This document shows, in pieces, positions 42,082-52,400 of a stretch of DNA of 64,000 nucleotides. Source of the stretch: Rhizohabitans arisaemae (lineage in GTDB: Bacteria; Actinomycetota; Actinomycetes; Streptosporangiales; Streptosporangiaceae); assembly GCF_025996515.1 (NCBI RefSeq), contig NZ_BLRH01000034.1, forward strand, positions 1,240,001 to 1,304,000, written 5' to 3'. The notes beneath the pieces are model-generated. The model was not told the DNA's origin, did no database searches, and worked only from the letters and a program-made list of their open reading frames with translations. Position numbers and translations under genes: made by a program. How positions within the stretch are numbered: the first letter of the stretch is position 1; every line of letters starts with the position of its first letter.

Positions 42082-45000
42082 ATGAGATGTAAAACCGGAA
42101 TCGCCGCACTCGCGGTGGTGGTCGCCGCAAGCGTCTTCACACCCCCATCCTCCGTCCACGCCGACCCCGGGAAACCGAGCGCACCCCGGACCGCCGGAAA
42201 ACCGGCCGACGTGCCGAAGTACGGCGACGTCACCCTGATCACGGGAGACCGCGTCACCGTCGCGGCCGGCCCCGCAGAGGGCTCGCCCCAGGTGGAGGAG
42301 GTCGTCCCGGGGAAGGGTCGTGACGTGACCTTCGTCCAGCGGCGGCGGGACGACCACCTGTACGTCATCCCCTCCGACGCGATGTCGCCGATCGCCCGCG
42401 GCCTGCTGGACGAACGGCTTTTCAACGTCACCCAGCTGCTGGCCTGGGGATACGGGGACGCCCAGCGCGACGACATCCCGGTGATCGTCCAGTCCGACGC
42501 CAAGGCCGCGACCCCTCGCCTGAAGGCCGCGGAGGACACCCGGGCCTTCGCCGGGCTCGGGCTGGCCTCCTCCCGCCTGCCCAAGAACCAGGCGACCGAG
42601 ACCTGGACGGGCCTCGGCGGCTCGGCCGACGCCAAGACCCTGGCAGGCGGGGTCACCAAGCTCTGGCTGGACGGAAAGCGGCAGCCCACCCTGGAACGCA
42701 GCGTCCCCCAGATCGGAGCCCCCGCCGCCTGGGCCCAGGGCCTCACCGGGGAAGGCGTGACCGTGGCCGTGGTGGACACCGGCTACGACGCCACCCACCC
42801 CGACCTGCGTGACGTGGTCGTCCAGTCCAAGAGCTTCAAACCGGGCGCACCGCCCGACGCCGACCCCAACGGACACGGCACCCACGTCGCCTCCATCCTC
42901 GCCGGATCGGGCCAGGCCTCATCCGGCAAGAACCGGGGAGTCGCGCCCGGGGCCAGACTCGCCGTCGCCAAGGTCGGCGATGAAATGGGCATGCCCGACT
43001 CCGAAATCCTGGCCGGGATGCTCTGGGCCATCACCGAGGTCAAGGCGAAGATCGTCAACATGAGTCTCGGCGGCTCCGACGGAGCGGAGATCGACCCGCT
43101 GGAACACGCGGTCAACACCCTCACCGCCCAGCACGGCACTCTGTTCGTCATCGCCGCCGGCAACGAAGGCCCCCGGTCCATCGCCAGCCCGGGCAGCGCC
43201 GACGCCGCGCTCACCGTGGGCGCCGTCGACCCCGCCGACCGGCTTGTCGACTGGTCCAGCACCGGACCGCGCAACTGGGACAAGGCCGTCAAACCCGATA
43301 TCACCGCGCCGGGTTCCGAGATCATCGCCGCCGCGGCGGCGGGCACGGCCCCCGACCCGTACACGCCGATGAGCGGCACCTCGATGTCCGCTCCCCATGT
43401 GGCGGGGGCGGCGGCGATCCTGGCCCAGCGAAACCCCACCTGGACCGCCGAGCAGCTCAAAGCCGCCCTCATCGGCAGCGCCGTACCCACCGCGGGCACC
43501 GGGGTCTTCGCCCAGGGCGCCGGACGGGTCGACGTGGCCCGCGCGATCGCCCAGCCGGTGACCGCCTCCCCGAGTACCCTCTCGACGGTGCTCCCCTGGG
43601 CACAGTCCGGAACGCCGGTCACCAAGACCGTCGTCTACCGCAACTCCGGCACGGCACCCCTCACCCTGGACCTGACCGTGGAACAATCCGGCGGCCCGCT
43701 GCCGGACGGGCTTCTGGAGCTCCCGGTCCGGCAGGTGACCGTGCCCGCCGGGGGTGAGGCACCGGTGACGTTCACCCTCAACCCCGCCGGGGTGCCGACG
43801 GGTGCCTACGCCGCCGTGCTCGTCGCCCGATCGGGCGAGGTCACGGTGCGGACCCCGGTCGGCGCCCATGTCGAACCCGAGTCCTACAACGTGACCGTGC
43901 AGGTGACCGGCCTCAGCACCGACCGGACCTCCGGATCCGCCACCCTTTACAATCCGGCCACGCGTGAACAGATGGAGGTGTGGCTACGGGACGGCAAAGC
44001 CCAAGCCCGGCTGACCGCGGGAGCGTGGATCCTGGTGCCCCTGCTCTTCTCGCGGGAACTCCGGCGGTTCATCACGGCGTACCGCTCGTTCCGGGCGGAG
44101 GCCGACGCCGCGCCCGTCGTCCTGGACGGGAAACAGGTCAGGCCGGCGACCTTCTCAGTGGACGAGCCGACCGCGATCCCGGCCAACTTCATCTCGTTCG
44201 CGATCGCCGACCGGCAGGACGGCACATCCTGGTCCTACGGCACGGGCATCTTCGGGCGCGACGCCAACACGCTCCTCGGCGTCATTCCGGTCACGCAACC
44301 CGGGGTCGCCTTCGCCGCCTGGACCACCTGGCAGCAGCAGGGGGCCGTGCTCAGCCCCTACCGTTACGATCTGGTCAAGTACCACGAGGGAGGCATCCCC
44401 GACCCGGTCTACGCCGCGAAGACCGCCGACCTGGCCAAGAGCGAGGTCACCTTCCGGCGCGTCCTCCCCACCGCCGGAACCGGCTTGCTGGGGTCGGGGC
44501 TGATCATGGGGACCCGCCTGGACCAGGTGTCCACCCGGGTGGCCCTGCCCGGAACCCTGATCCACTACCGCACCCCGGGCCAGGCACTCGCCTGGCAGTC
44601 GGCGTTGACCGACCGCGAGTCCAGGACCCAGACCTATGAGGTCGCCCGGGCCAGGCGCCACGGGAACTCGACCGAGGTGTGGCCCACCGCGGCCTTCGGC
44701 CCCGCACTCCGGCCCGGCCACTCCACCCGTACCGGCGACGAACTCCGGTACATTCCGAGCTCACTCTTCGCCGACGGGTCTCCCCGGCGGTACAGCAACG
44801 ACTGGGGACTCCAGGCCACGGCCACCCTCACCAAGGACGGGCAGACCCTCGGCCGGATCGAGTTCACCAGCTGCATGATGTTCCTGGAATTCTGCACCCT
44901 GAAGACCTCGGTCCCACCCGGCGAAGCCGTCTACACCCTCACCACCGCCGCCCAAAGGAACCCCGGAGCCGGGGGACTGTCCACGGCGACGGAGACGGCC

Positions 45001-45366
45001 TGGACCTTCCGCTCCTCCCGCACCGAACGGCCGCAGGCACTCCCGCTGATGACCGTGCGCTACCGGCCGATGGGCCTCGACCAGTTCAACCGCGCCCGGG
45101 CCGGTACCCTCACCCCGATCCCGTTGCAGGTCGAAGGGGTCCCGGGTTCCCCCGCCCCAGCCGTCCGAACCCTCACCGTGGAGGCGTCCGCCGACGACGG
45201 CGCCACCTGGCGGCGAATCCCGGTCCTCCCCTCGCCCGGCGGCTGGACCGCGTTCGTCCTCAACCCCGCCGCGGGGGACTTCGTCTCCCTCCGCACCGTC
45301 GCCGTCGACCGCGCGGGCACCACGGTCAAGCAGACCATCACCCGGGCCTACGCCCTGGCCTCATGA
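42082..45366 (+). CDS. Secreted subtilisin-like (S8) serine peptidase, paralogue 3
   Basis: 1094 residues. Signal peptide to about 27 (AVVVAASVFTPPSSVHA), propeptide, catalytic Asp232 (VVDTGYD), His265 (GHGTHVA), Asn361 and Ser434 (GTSMSAPH), fibronectin-like domain and shared C-terminal region ending ITRAYALAS. Variable points are SFKPGAPPDADPN before the histidine, KVGDEMGMPDSE after it, and the C-terminal stretch around residue 645-700, which includes a hydrophobic LVPLLFSRELRRF absent in the others. The ATG at 42082 follows GAAGGG. Its 3' end carries a different terminator from the rest of the array. Confidence 0.92.
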   Translation: MRCKTGIAALAVVVAASVFTPPSSVHADPGKPSAPRTAGKPADVPKYGDVTLITGDRVTVAAGPAEGSPQVEEVVPGKGRDVTFVQRRRDDHLYVIPSDAMSPIARGLLDERLFNVTQLLAWGYGDAQRDDIPVIVQSDAKAATPRLKAAEDTRAFAGLGLASSRLPKNQATETWTGLGGSADAKTLAGGVTKLWLDGKRQPTLERSVPQIGAPAAWAQGLTGEGVTVAVVDTGYDATHPDLRDVVVQSKSFKPGAPPDADPNGHGTHVASILAGSGQASSGKNRGVAPGARLAVAKVGDEMGMPDSEILAGMLWAITEVKAKIVNMSLGGSDGAEIDPLEHAVNTLTAQHGTLFVIAAGNEGPRSIASPGSADAALTVGAVDPADRLVDWSSTGPRNWDKAVKPDITAPGSEIIAAAAAGTAPDPYTPMSGTSMSAPHVAGAAAILAQRNPTWTAEQLKAALIGSAVPTAGTGVFAQGAGRVDVARAIAQPVTASPSTLSTVLPWAQSGTPVTKTVVYRNSGTAPLTLDLTVEQSGGPLPDGLLELPVRQVTVPAGGEAPVTFTLNPAGVPTGAYAAVLVARSGEVTVRTPVGAHVEPESYNVTVQVTGLSTDRTSGSATLYNPATREQMEVWLRDGKAQARLTAGAWILVPLLFSRELRRFITAYRSFRAEADAAPVVLDGKQVRPATFSVDEPTAIPANFISFAIADRQDGTSWSYGTGIFGRDANTLLGVIPVTQPGVAFAAWTTWQQQGAVLSPYRYDLVKYHEGGIPDPVYAAKTADLAKSEVTFRRVLPTAGTGLLGSGLIMGTRLDQVSTRVALPGTLIHYRTPGQALAWQSALTDRESRTQTYEVARARRHGNSTEVWPTAAFGPALRPGHSTRTGDELRYIPSSLFADGSPRRYSNDWGLQATATLTKDGQTLGRIEFTSCMMFLEFCTLKTSVPPGEAVYTLTTAAQRNPGAGGLSTATETAWTFRSSRTERPQALPLMTVRYRPMGLDQFNRARAGTLTPIPLQVEGVPGSPAPAVRTLTVEASADDGATWRRIPVLPSPGGWTAFVLNPAAGDFVSLRTVAVDRAGTTVKQTITRAYALAS

Positions 45367-45372
45367 CCCTTG

Positions 45373-45399
45373 AAGGAGCCGCAGGGTCCGCGGCTCCTT
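45373..45399 (+). terminator. Hairpin terminator of peptidase gene 3
   Basis: Perfect 10-bp stem AAGGAGCCGC / GCGGCTCCTT with a 7-base loop, 6 bp after the stop. Its sequence is unrelated to the GCCGTGGC hairpins after the other four peptidase genes. Confidence 0.75.
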
Positions 45400-45592
45400 C
45401 CGGCGGCCGCCGCGACGGCGTGAGCCGACCGCGTGGGACAAGGCGACGTACATACTCCGATCTGGCACCTCCATAAACCGCCCAGACCAGCACGATACGG
45501 GCTGCGCCTGGCGCTCACCGTCTCCGCCGCACCACGCGAGTCATTCGTTCCGGCGCCCGGCAACCATTGCCCAATCCGATCGAGAGGCACCG
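45400..45592. promoter_or_regulatory. Upstream region of peptidase gene 4, lacking the leader
   Basis: Only 193 bp, GC-rich, with neither the AT-rich block nor the conserved stem-loop. The stretch around 45490-45535 (ATACGGGCTGCGCC, then CTCCGCCGCA) resembles the region after peptidase 5 near 52934-52975 instead. Only the last bases (GAGAGGCACCG) match the other leaders. Confidence 0.55.
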
Positions 45593-48500
45593 ATGAGACT
45601 CAGAGCCGGAATCGCCGCGCTCGCCACGCTGCTCACCGCCGGCGTCGTCACGACACCGCCACCCTCAGCCCACGCCGAACCCGGGAATCCCGGCGTGGCC
45701 GACGGCCCCCGGCGGTCGGCCGACGCCCCGAAGCACGGGGACGTGACCCTGATCACCGGTGACCGGGTCACCGTCCTGCCCGGCCCCAAGGACGGTCCGC
45801 CCCCGGCGCGGATCACACCGGGCGAGGGTCGTGCGGTCACCTTCACCCAGCGGTGGCGGGACGGCCACCTGCACGTGATCCCCTCCGACGCCCTGCCGCT
45901 GATCGGCCGCGGTCTGCTGGACGAGCGACTGTTCGACGTCACCCAGCTGCTGGCCTGGGGATACGGGGACGCCCACCGCGACGACATCCCGGTGATCGTC
46001 CAGTCCGACGCCACGGCCGCGACCCCTCGCCTGACGGCGGCGGAGGGGACCGGCTCCTTCCCCGGACTCGGGCTCTCCGCCGCACGCCTGCCCAAAAAGC
46101 AGACGGCCGCGACCTGGGAAAGCCTGGGGACCTCCGTCACCGCCAAGAGCCTGGCGGGCGGGGTGACCAAGCTCTGGCTGGACGGGAAACGCACCCCCGT
46201 CCTGGACCGCAGCGTCCCCCGGATCGGCGCCCCCACCGCCTGGTCCGAGGGACTCACCGGGGACGGGGTGACGGTCGCGGTGCTGGACAGCGGCTACGAT
46301 CCGGCCCACCCGGACCTGCGCGACGCCGTCGTCCAGGCCAGGAACTTCGATCCGGACTCCCCCGACGCCTACGACCGGTACGGGCACGGCACCCACGTCG
46401 CCTCGGTCGTCGCCGGATCCGGGCAGGCCTCCGACGGCCGGCACAAGGGGGTCGCCCCGGGCGCCAGGCTCGCCATCGGAAAACTCGGCGATCGGTCGTT
46501 CACCGACTCCGTCCTCCTGGCCGGAATGACCTGGGCCGCCGGCGAGGTCAAGGCCAAGGTCGTCAACATGAGCCTCGGCGGTCCCGACGGCCCCGAGATC
46601 GACCCGGTGGAGCACGCGGTCAACACCCTCACCGCCCAGCACGGCACCCTGTTCGTCGTCGCCGCAGGCAACGGCGGTCCCCGGTCGATCAGCAGCCCGG
46701 GCAGCGCCGACGCCGCGCTCACCGTCGGCGCCGTCGACCCCGACGACCGGCTCGCCGGCTTCTCCAGCACCGGGCCGCGCAACTGGGACAAGGCGGTAAA
46801 ACCTGACATCACCGCACCCGGAGTCGACATCACCGCCGCCGCGGCGGCGGGCACGGCCCCGGGCCCGTACGTCGCCTACCGAGGCACCTCCATGGCCGCT
46901 CCGCACGTCGCCGGGGCGGCGGCCATCCTGGCCCAGCGCCACCCCACCTGGACCGCCGGACAGCTCAAAGCCGCACTCGTCGGCAGCGCCGTCCCAAGTG
47001 TCGGCGCCGGTGCCTTCGAGCAGGGTGCCGGGCGGGTGGACGTGGCCCGCGCGATCGCCCAGCCGGTCGTCGCCGAGCCGGGCACCCTCTCCACCACGCT
47101 GCCCTGGCCACAGACCGGCGGTCCGGTCGCCAAGACCGTCGTCTACCGCAACTCCGGCGCGGCTCCGCTCGCTCTGGATCTGACGCTGGAGGGCTCCCTG
47201 CCGCAGGGGCTGGCGGAGGTTTCGACCCGGCAGGTGACCGTCCCCGCCGGGGGAGAGGCACCGGTGACCCTCACCCTCAACCCCGCCGGGGTACCGACGG
47301 GTGCGTACGCCGGTGTGATCGTCGCCCGGTCGGGACAGACCACGGTACGGACCCCGCTCGGCGTCCACGTCGAGCCCGAGTCCCACGACCAGCGGATCGA
47401 GGTGATCGGCCCGGACGGCCGTCCCGGGTCGGCCTTCATCACGATCTACAACCTGGTCACGGATGAGAGCGAACGGATTCTCGTCGCAGGCGGACGCGCC
47501 ACCGCCAGGTTGCCTGTCGGGGAGTGGAACGCCTTTGGGGAGATCTTCACGGATTCGGGTCTGGACAGCACCCTCCTCCACCTTCCCTTACGCGTGACGC
47601 CGGGCGATGCCCCCCTGGTGCTTGACGCGCGGCAGGCCCGTGAAGTGAGGTTCTCCGTCGACGAGCCGACGGCCGTCCGGGACGAGAACCTGGCCGTGAC
47701 GATCGCGAACCGTCAGGGTGACAAGACGTGGAGCCAGGTCATGATGATCTACAATCCGGGCTTGCGCGCCAAGATCTCCGTCCTGCCGAGCCGGCAACCC
47801 GGAGTCGGATTGAGTCTCCGCACCGTCTGGCACAAGCGGGGCGCGAACCCCAGTCCCTACCGCTACGACCTGGTCCAGCACCATCGGGGAGGCCTGCCCG
47901 CCGACCCTACCCTGGCGGCCAGGACCGCGGAGCTGGCCAAGGTGACCGCCGTCTACCGGAGCACGGCACCGGACGACCGCACCGCCGACATCGGTGTGCA
48001 GGCCACGGCCCCCGGCGAGCCGTCGTCGTTCAGCTTCCCGGAGGCCGTGCCGGTTCCCGGCACCCTGATCCACTACCGCGTCCCCGGGGACGGCATCGTC
48101 TGGAGCTCGTGGCTCAGCCACGAGGACGGGCACACCATCGAGGACGCCGGGCGGACCGTTCGGCGGAGGAACTACACCGAGCCGTGGAACAACGCCGTCA
48201 TCGGACCGGCCCTTCGCGCCGGCGAATCGATCCGGACCGGTGACGAACTCCGCTACACGGCCAGTTCGCTGTTCACCGACGGCACGCCCGGCCGGTACGG
48301 CGACGACGCCTCCCTCACCGGCACCGTCGTCCTGGCCAAGGACGGGCTCACCCTCGGCCGGGCCGAGTTCACCGAATGCCATCGCTGGTTCCCGGACAAC
48401 ACCTGCACCGTCACCGCGCAACTCCCGCCCGGCGGCGGCGTCTACACCCTCACCACCACCGCACACCGCAACCCCGCGGTCAGCGCCCTGTCCACCCGGA

Positions 48501-48877
48501 TCGAGGCGGCCTGGACCTTCACCTCCGCGCGGACGGCCACGGCCACCCCGCTTCCGCTGGCGATCGTCCGGCACATCGCGCTGGGCCTGGACATCGCCAA
48601 CCGCGCCAAGCACGGAACCCGCACCCCGATCGCACTCCGCGTCGAACGCGCCCCCGGTGCCGCGGCGGCGAAGGTCACCTCGCTGAGAGTCGAGGCGTCG
48701 AGCGACGACGGCGCCACATGGCGGCCGATCCCGGTCGTCCCTTTCCCGGGAGGCTGGACCGCGTTCTCCCCCAACCCGGCCTCGGGCCGGTTCGTGTCAC
48801 TGCGGACCGTCGCCGTCGACAGCGTGGGCACCACGGTCAAGCAGACGATCACCCGGGCCTACGCCCTGACCCCGTGA
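45593..48877 (+). CDS. Secreted subtilisin-like (S8) serine peptidase, paralogue 4
   Basis: 1094 residues. Signal peptide to about 28 (ATLLTAGVVTTPPPSAHA), propeptide, catalytic Asp232 (VLDSGYD), His265 (GHGTHVA), Asn360 and Ser433 (GTSMAAPH), fibronectin-like domain, shared C-terminal region ending ITRAYALTP. It shares a 73-nucleotide identical run with gene 1 in the propeptide (45840-45912 against 34586-34658), although their surroundings differ, a sign of gene conversion. Unlike its neighbours it lacks the AT-rich block and the conserved leader, so it may be read from gene 3 or follow a different signal. ATG at 45593 with GAGAGG upstream. Confidence 0.92.
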   Translation: MRLRAGIAALATLLTAGVVTTPPPSAHAEPGNPGVADGPRRSADAPKHGDVTLITGDRVTVLPGPKDGPPPARITPGEGRAVTFTQRWRDGHLHVIPSDALPLIGRGLLDERLFDVTQLLAWGYGDAHRDDIPVIVQSDATAATPRLTAAEGTGSFPGLGLSAARLPKKQTAATWESLGTSVTAKSLAGGVTKLWLDGKRTPVLDRSVPRIGAPTAWSEGLTGDGVTVAVLDSGYDPAHPDLRDAVVQARNFDPDSPDAYDRYGHGTHVASVVAGSGQASDGRHKGVAPGARLAIGKLGDRSFTDSVLLAGMTWAAGEVKAKVVNMSLGGPDGPEIDPVEHAVNTLTAQHGTLFVVAAGNGGPRSISSPGSADAALTVGAVDPDDRLAGFSSTGPRNWDKAVKPDITAPGVDITAAAAAGTAPGPYVAYRGTSMAAPHVAGAAAILAQRHPTWTAGQLKAALVGSAVPSVGAGAFEQGAGRVDVARAIAQPVVAEPGTLSTTLPWPQTGGPVAKTVVYRNSGAAPLALDLTLEGSLPQGLAEVSTRQVTVPAGGEAPVTLTLNPAGVPTGAYAGVIVARSGQTTVRTPLGVHVEPESHDQRIEVIGPDGRPGSAFITIYNLVTDESERILVAGGRATARLPVGEWNAFGEIFTDSGLDSTLLHLPLRVTPGDAPLVLDARQAREVRFSVDEPTAVRDENLAVTIANRQGDKTWSQVMMIYNPGLRAKISVLPSRQPGVGLSLRTVWHKRGANPSPYRYDLVQHHRGGLPADPTLAARTAELAKVTAVYRSTAPDDRTADIGVQATAPGEPSSFSFPEAVPVPGTLIHYRVPGDGIVWSSWLSHEDGHTIEDAGRTVRRRNYTEPWNNAVIGPALRAGESIRTGDELRYTASSLFTDGTPGRYGDDASLTGTVVLAKDGLTLGRAEFTECHRWFPDNTCTVTAQLPPGGGVYTLTTTAHRNPAVSALSTRIEAAWTFTSARTATATPLPLAIVRHIALGLDIANRAKHGTRTPIALRVERAPGAAAAKVTSLRVEASSDDGATWRPIPVVPFPGGWTAFSPNPASGRFVSLRTVAVDSVGTTVKQTITRAYALTP

Positions 48878-48895
48878 TCGTCTGACAGCGGTACG

Positions 48896-48931
48896 ACAGC
48901 CGTGGCCGCCGGATTCCGGGACCACGGCTGT
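48896..48931 (+). terminator. Hairpin terminator of peptidase gene 4
   Basis: Perfect 10-bp stem ACAGCCGTGG / CCACGGCTGT with a 16-base loop, 19 bp after the stop. Confidence 0.75.
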
Positions 48932-49039
48932 CCGAATCGTTCCGTGGCCCTGCGGCTTTCACCACGGCAAATCTTGAGAATCCCGTCGGACCCGTCGAAC
49001 TTCCCGCCACCGCTCCGACCGGAGCCGCTGTCACTTACC

Positions 49040-49186
49040 GCGATATTGCACAGATTCCATCATTCGCCCCATTATAGAGCTTTTTATACAGTCGCCATAT
49101 GTCACATATATATAAATACCATATAAATCCATATCGTTACTGAAATCCATTTATGAAGCGATATCGAGTCGTTGATGATGGCGGCT
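49040..49186. promoter_or_regulatory. AT-rich block upstream of peptidase gene 5
   Basis: The strongest AT island in the window: TTTTTATACAGTCGCC, then CATATGTCACATATATATAA and ACCATATAAATCC, ending at the conserved leader. Probable promoter region. Confidence 0.55.
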
Positions 49187-49405
49187 GCGTGATTCACACG
49201 CCTCGCATGACGGGGGTGCGAGAGCGATCGAGCCGGAGGGACAACCGGGGCAGGACTCTCTGATCGACCGGGCGCCGCCACCCCGTCCACCGGCCACGAC
49301 GGCTCCGCCCGTACCGGACGATCGGCGAGGTTCGGCCTGACGGGCTCCGGCTCGGTCGGCCGGAGCGGGCCGGGAAACCCCGGCCGCCGAGCCGAAAGGC
49401 GATCG
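49187..49405 (+). promoter_or_regulatory. Conserved 219-bp leader of peptidase gene 5
   Basis: Begins GCGTGATTCACACGCCTCGC; the loop has ATGACGGGGGT where the others have GCGACGGGGGT. Outer stem pair C-G. CTGATCGACCGGGCGCCGCC, GACGGCTCCGCCCGTACC and GACGATCGGCGAGGTTC keep the order and spacing of the other copies. Confidence 0.75.
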
Positions 49406-52400
49406 ATGCGGTACAAAGCCGGACCCACCACACTCGCGGTGGCGATCCTTACGGGACTCGTCACAGCCGCCCCACCCGTCCATGCCGGACCGGGGACGCC
49501 GCCCGGACCCGCGGGCCCGGGCGCCCCGGTCTCCGGGAAGGCGCCCGCCGTCCCGGGGCACGGCGACATCACCTTGATCACCGGGGACCGCGTCACCGTC
49601 CTGCCCGGTCCGCAAGACGGGCCACCCCAGACGAAGATCACGCCGGGGAAGGGCCGTAGCGTCACCTTCACCCAGCGGTGGCGGGACGGCCACCTGCACG
49701 TGATCCCCTCCGACGCCCGGGAGCCGCTCGCCCGGGGCCTGCTCGACGAGCGGCTGTTCGACGTCACCCAGCTGCTCGCCTGGGGATACGGGGACGACCG
49801 GCGCGACGACATCCCGGTGATCGTCCAGTCGAACGTCAAGACCGCCGCCCCGCCGCTGAAGGCCGCGGAGGACGCCATGTCCTTCACCGGGCTCGGACTC
49901 ACCTCATCCCACCTGCCCAAGAGCCGGGTGACCGAGGCCTGGAAGAGCCTGGGCGCCTCCACCGGCGCCAAGACCCTTGTCGGCGGGGTGACCAAGCTCT
50001 GGCTCGACGGGAAACGCGCTCCCGCCCTGGAACGGAGTGTCCCCCAGATCGGCGCCCCCACCGCCTGGGCCCAAGGCCTCACCGGGGAAGGGGTCACCGT
50101 CGCGGTCCTGGACACCGGCTACGATCCGACCCACCCCGACCTGCGCGACGCCGTGGTCCAGGCCAGGAGCTTCGACCCCGAGGATCCCGATGTCCGGGAC
50201 CGGGACGGGCACGGCACCCACGTCGCCTCGACCGTCGCCGGATCCGGGCAGGCCTCCGGGGGCCGGCACAAGGGAGTCGCCCCCGGCGCCAAGCTGGCCA
50301 TCGGCAAGCTCGGTACGTGGGGTTTCTCGGAATCCGCCGTCCTGGCCGGGATGATCTGGGCCGCGACCGAGGTCAAGGCCAAGGTCGTCAACATGAGTCT
50401 CAGCGGATTCGACAGACCCGGGATCGACCCGCTGGAGCACGCCGTCAACGCCCTCACCGCCGAGACCGGGACCCTGTTCGTGGTCGCCGCAGGAAACGAC
50501 GGCCCTCAGTCGGTGACCAGCCCGGGCAGCGCGGACGCCGCCCTCACCGTGGGCGCCGTCGACAAGAACGACGGCCTCGCCGACTTCTCCAGCACCGGGC
50601 CCCGCAACTGGGACAAAGCAATCAAACCCGACATCACCGCCCCGGGTGTCGCCATCATCGCCGCCGCAGCGGCGGGCACGGCCCCCGGCCCGTACACCGC
50701 CCGGCTCGGCACCTCCATGGCCGCGCCCCATGTGGCGGGGGCGGCGGCGATCCTGGCCCAGCGCCACCCCACCTGGACCGCCGAACAGCTCAAAGCCGCG
50801 CTCATCGGCAGCGCCGTGCATAAGGGGGACGCCGGGGTGTTCGGACAAGGCGCGGGAAGGGTGGACGTGGCCCGAGCGTCCACCCAGACCGTCACCGCCT
50901 CCCCCGCCACCCTCTCCACCCGGTTCCCCTGGCCGCACACCGGCGGACCGGTCGCCAAGACCGTCGTCTACCGCAACTGGGGCACGACGCCCCTCACCCT
51001 GGACCTGACCGTCGAGCAGTCCGGCGCCCCGCTCCCGCAAGGGCTCCTGGAACTCCCGGACCGGGAGGTGACCGTCCCCGCCGGGGGTGAGGCACCGGTC
51101 ACGTTCACCCTCCACCCCGCCGCGTCACGCGCGGGCACCCACGCCGGTGTGCTCGTCGCCCGATCGGGCGAGGCCACGGTACGAACCCCGGTCGGCGCCC
51201 ACGTCGAACCCGAATCCCACGACCAGGTGATCGAGACGATCGGCGCGGACGGCGGCCCGTCCCTGGCTTCCATCGAGTTCTACAACCCGGCCACCGGCGA
51301 GCGAGTGGACCTCCCGACCTCAACCGGCCGCATCACCGCCCGGCTTCCCCTCGGGAATTGGAACGTCTACAGCACCATCTACACCCCATCCGACCGGGGC
51401 ACCACATTCGCGCACCTCCCCTTCCGGGTGGAACCGGGTGGCGCCCCGCTCGTGCTGGACGCGAGGAAGGGCAAGCAGATCACGTTCTCGGTCGACGAAC
51501 CGACTGCCGTCCCGAACCCGGAACTGGCCCTGACGTTCGTCAACCGGCGAAACGGCAAGCTCTGGTTCGAAAGCATCAACATGTGGCTGATGACCCCGAA
51601 CACCAGAATCTCCGTCCTGCCCAGCCGGTACCCAGGAACCGGGTTCAGCGCCAGGACGGTCTGGCAGAAGCGGGACACCTACCCCAGCCCCTACCGATAC
51701 GACCTGATCCAGCACCACCAGGGTGGCCTCCCGGACAACCCGACAATGAACGCCAAGACCACCGAACTCGCCAAGGTCACCGCCACCTATCGGAGCACCA
51801 ACCCGGCGGGCGGCACCGTCTTCGTCGGCACGCGGGCGTACGCTCCAGGCGAACCCACGGCCTTCCCTCAAGCGACCGCCCTCCCGCTCCCCGGCACCCT
51901 GACCCACTATCGCGTTCCGGGGAAGGACATCGTCTGGGGGACGACGCTCTTCCATGACACCGGGCAGTTCACCGAAGACCAGAACCGGACTCTGCGACGC
52001 AGGCACTACACCGAGGTCTGGAACAACGCGGTCTTCGGTCCCGCGCCCCGCACGGCGACACGGACCGGCGACGAACTCCGCTACCGGGACACATCCCTGT
52101 TCGCCGACGGCACACCCGGCCGGACCAGCACGGACTCCCGCACCACCGGCACGATCACCCTCACCGAGGACGGGCAGACCCTCGGCCGGACCGAGTACAC
52201 CGAATGCCTCAACTGGGAGCCGTACAGTTGCTCGCTCACCGCACGGCTCCCCGCGGCCGGCGGCGTCTACACCCTCACCTCGGTCGCCCGACGCGACCCC
52301 GGTGTCGGTGCCCTGTCCACCAAGGTCGAGACGGCGTGGACGTTCCGATCGGCCCGTACGGCCACGGCCGCACCGCTCCCACTGACAACCGTCCGCTACA

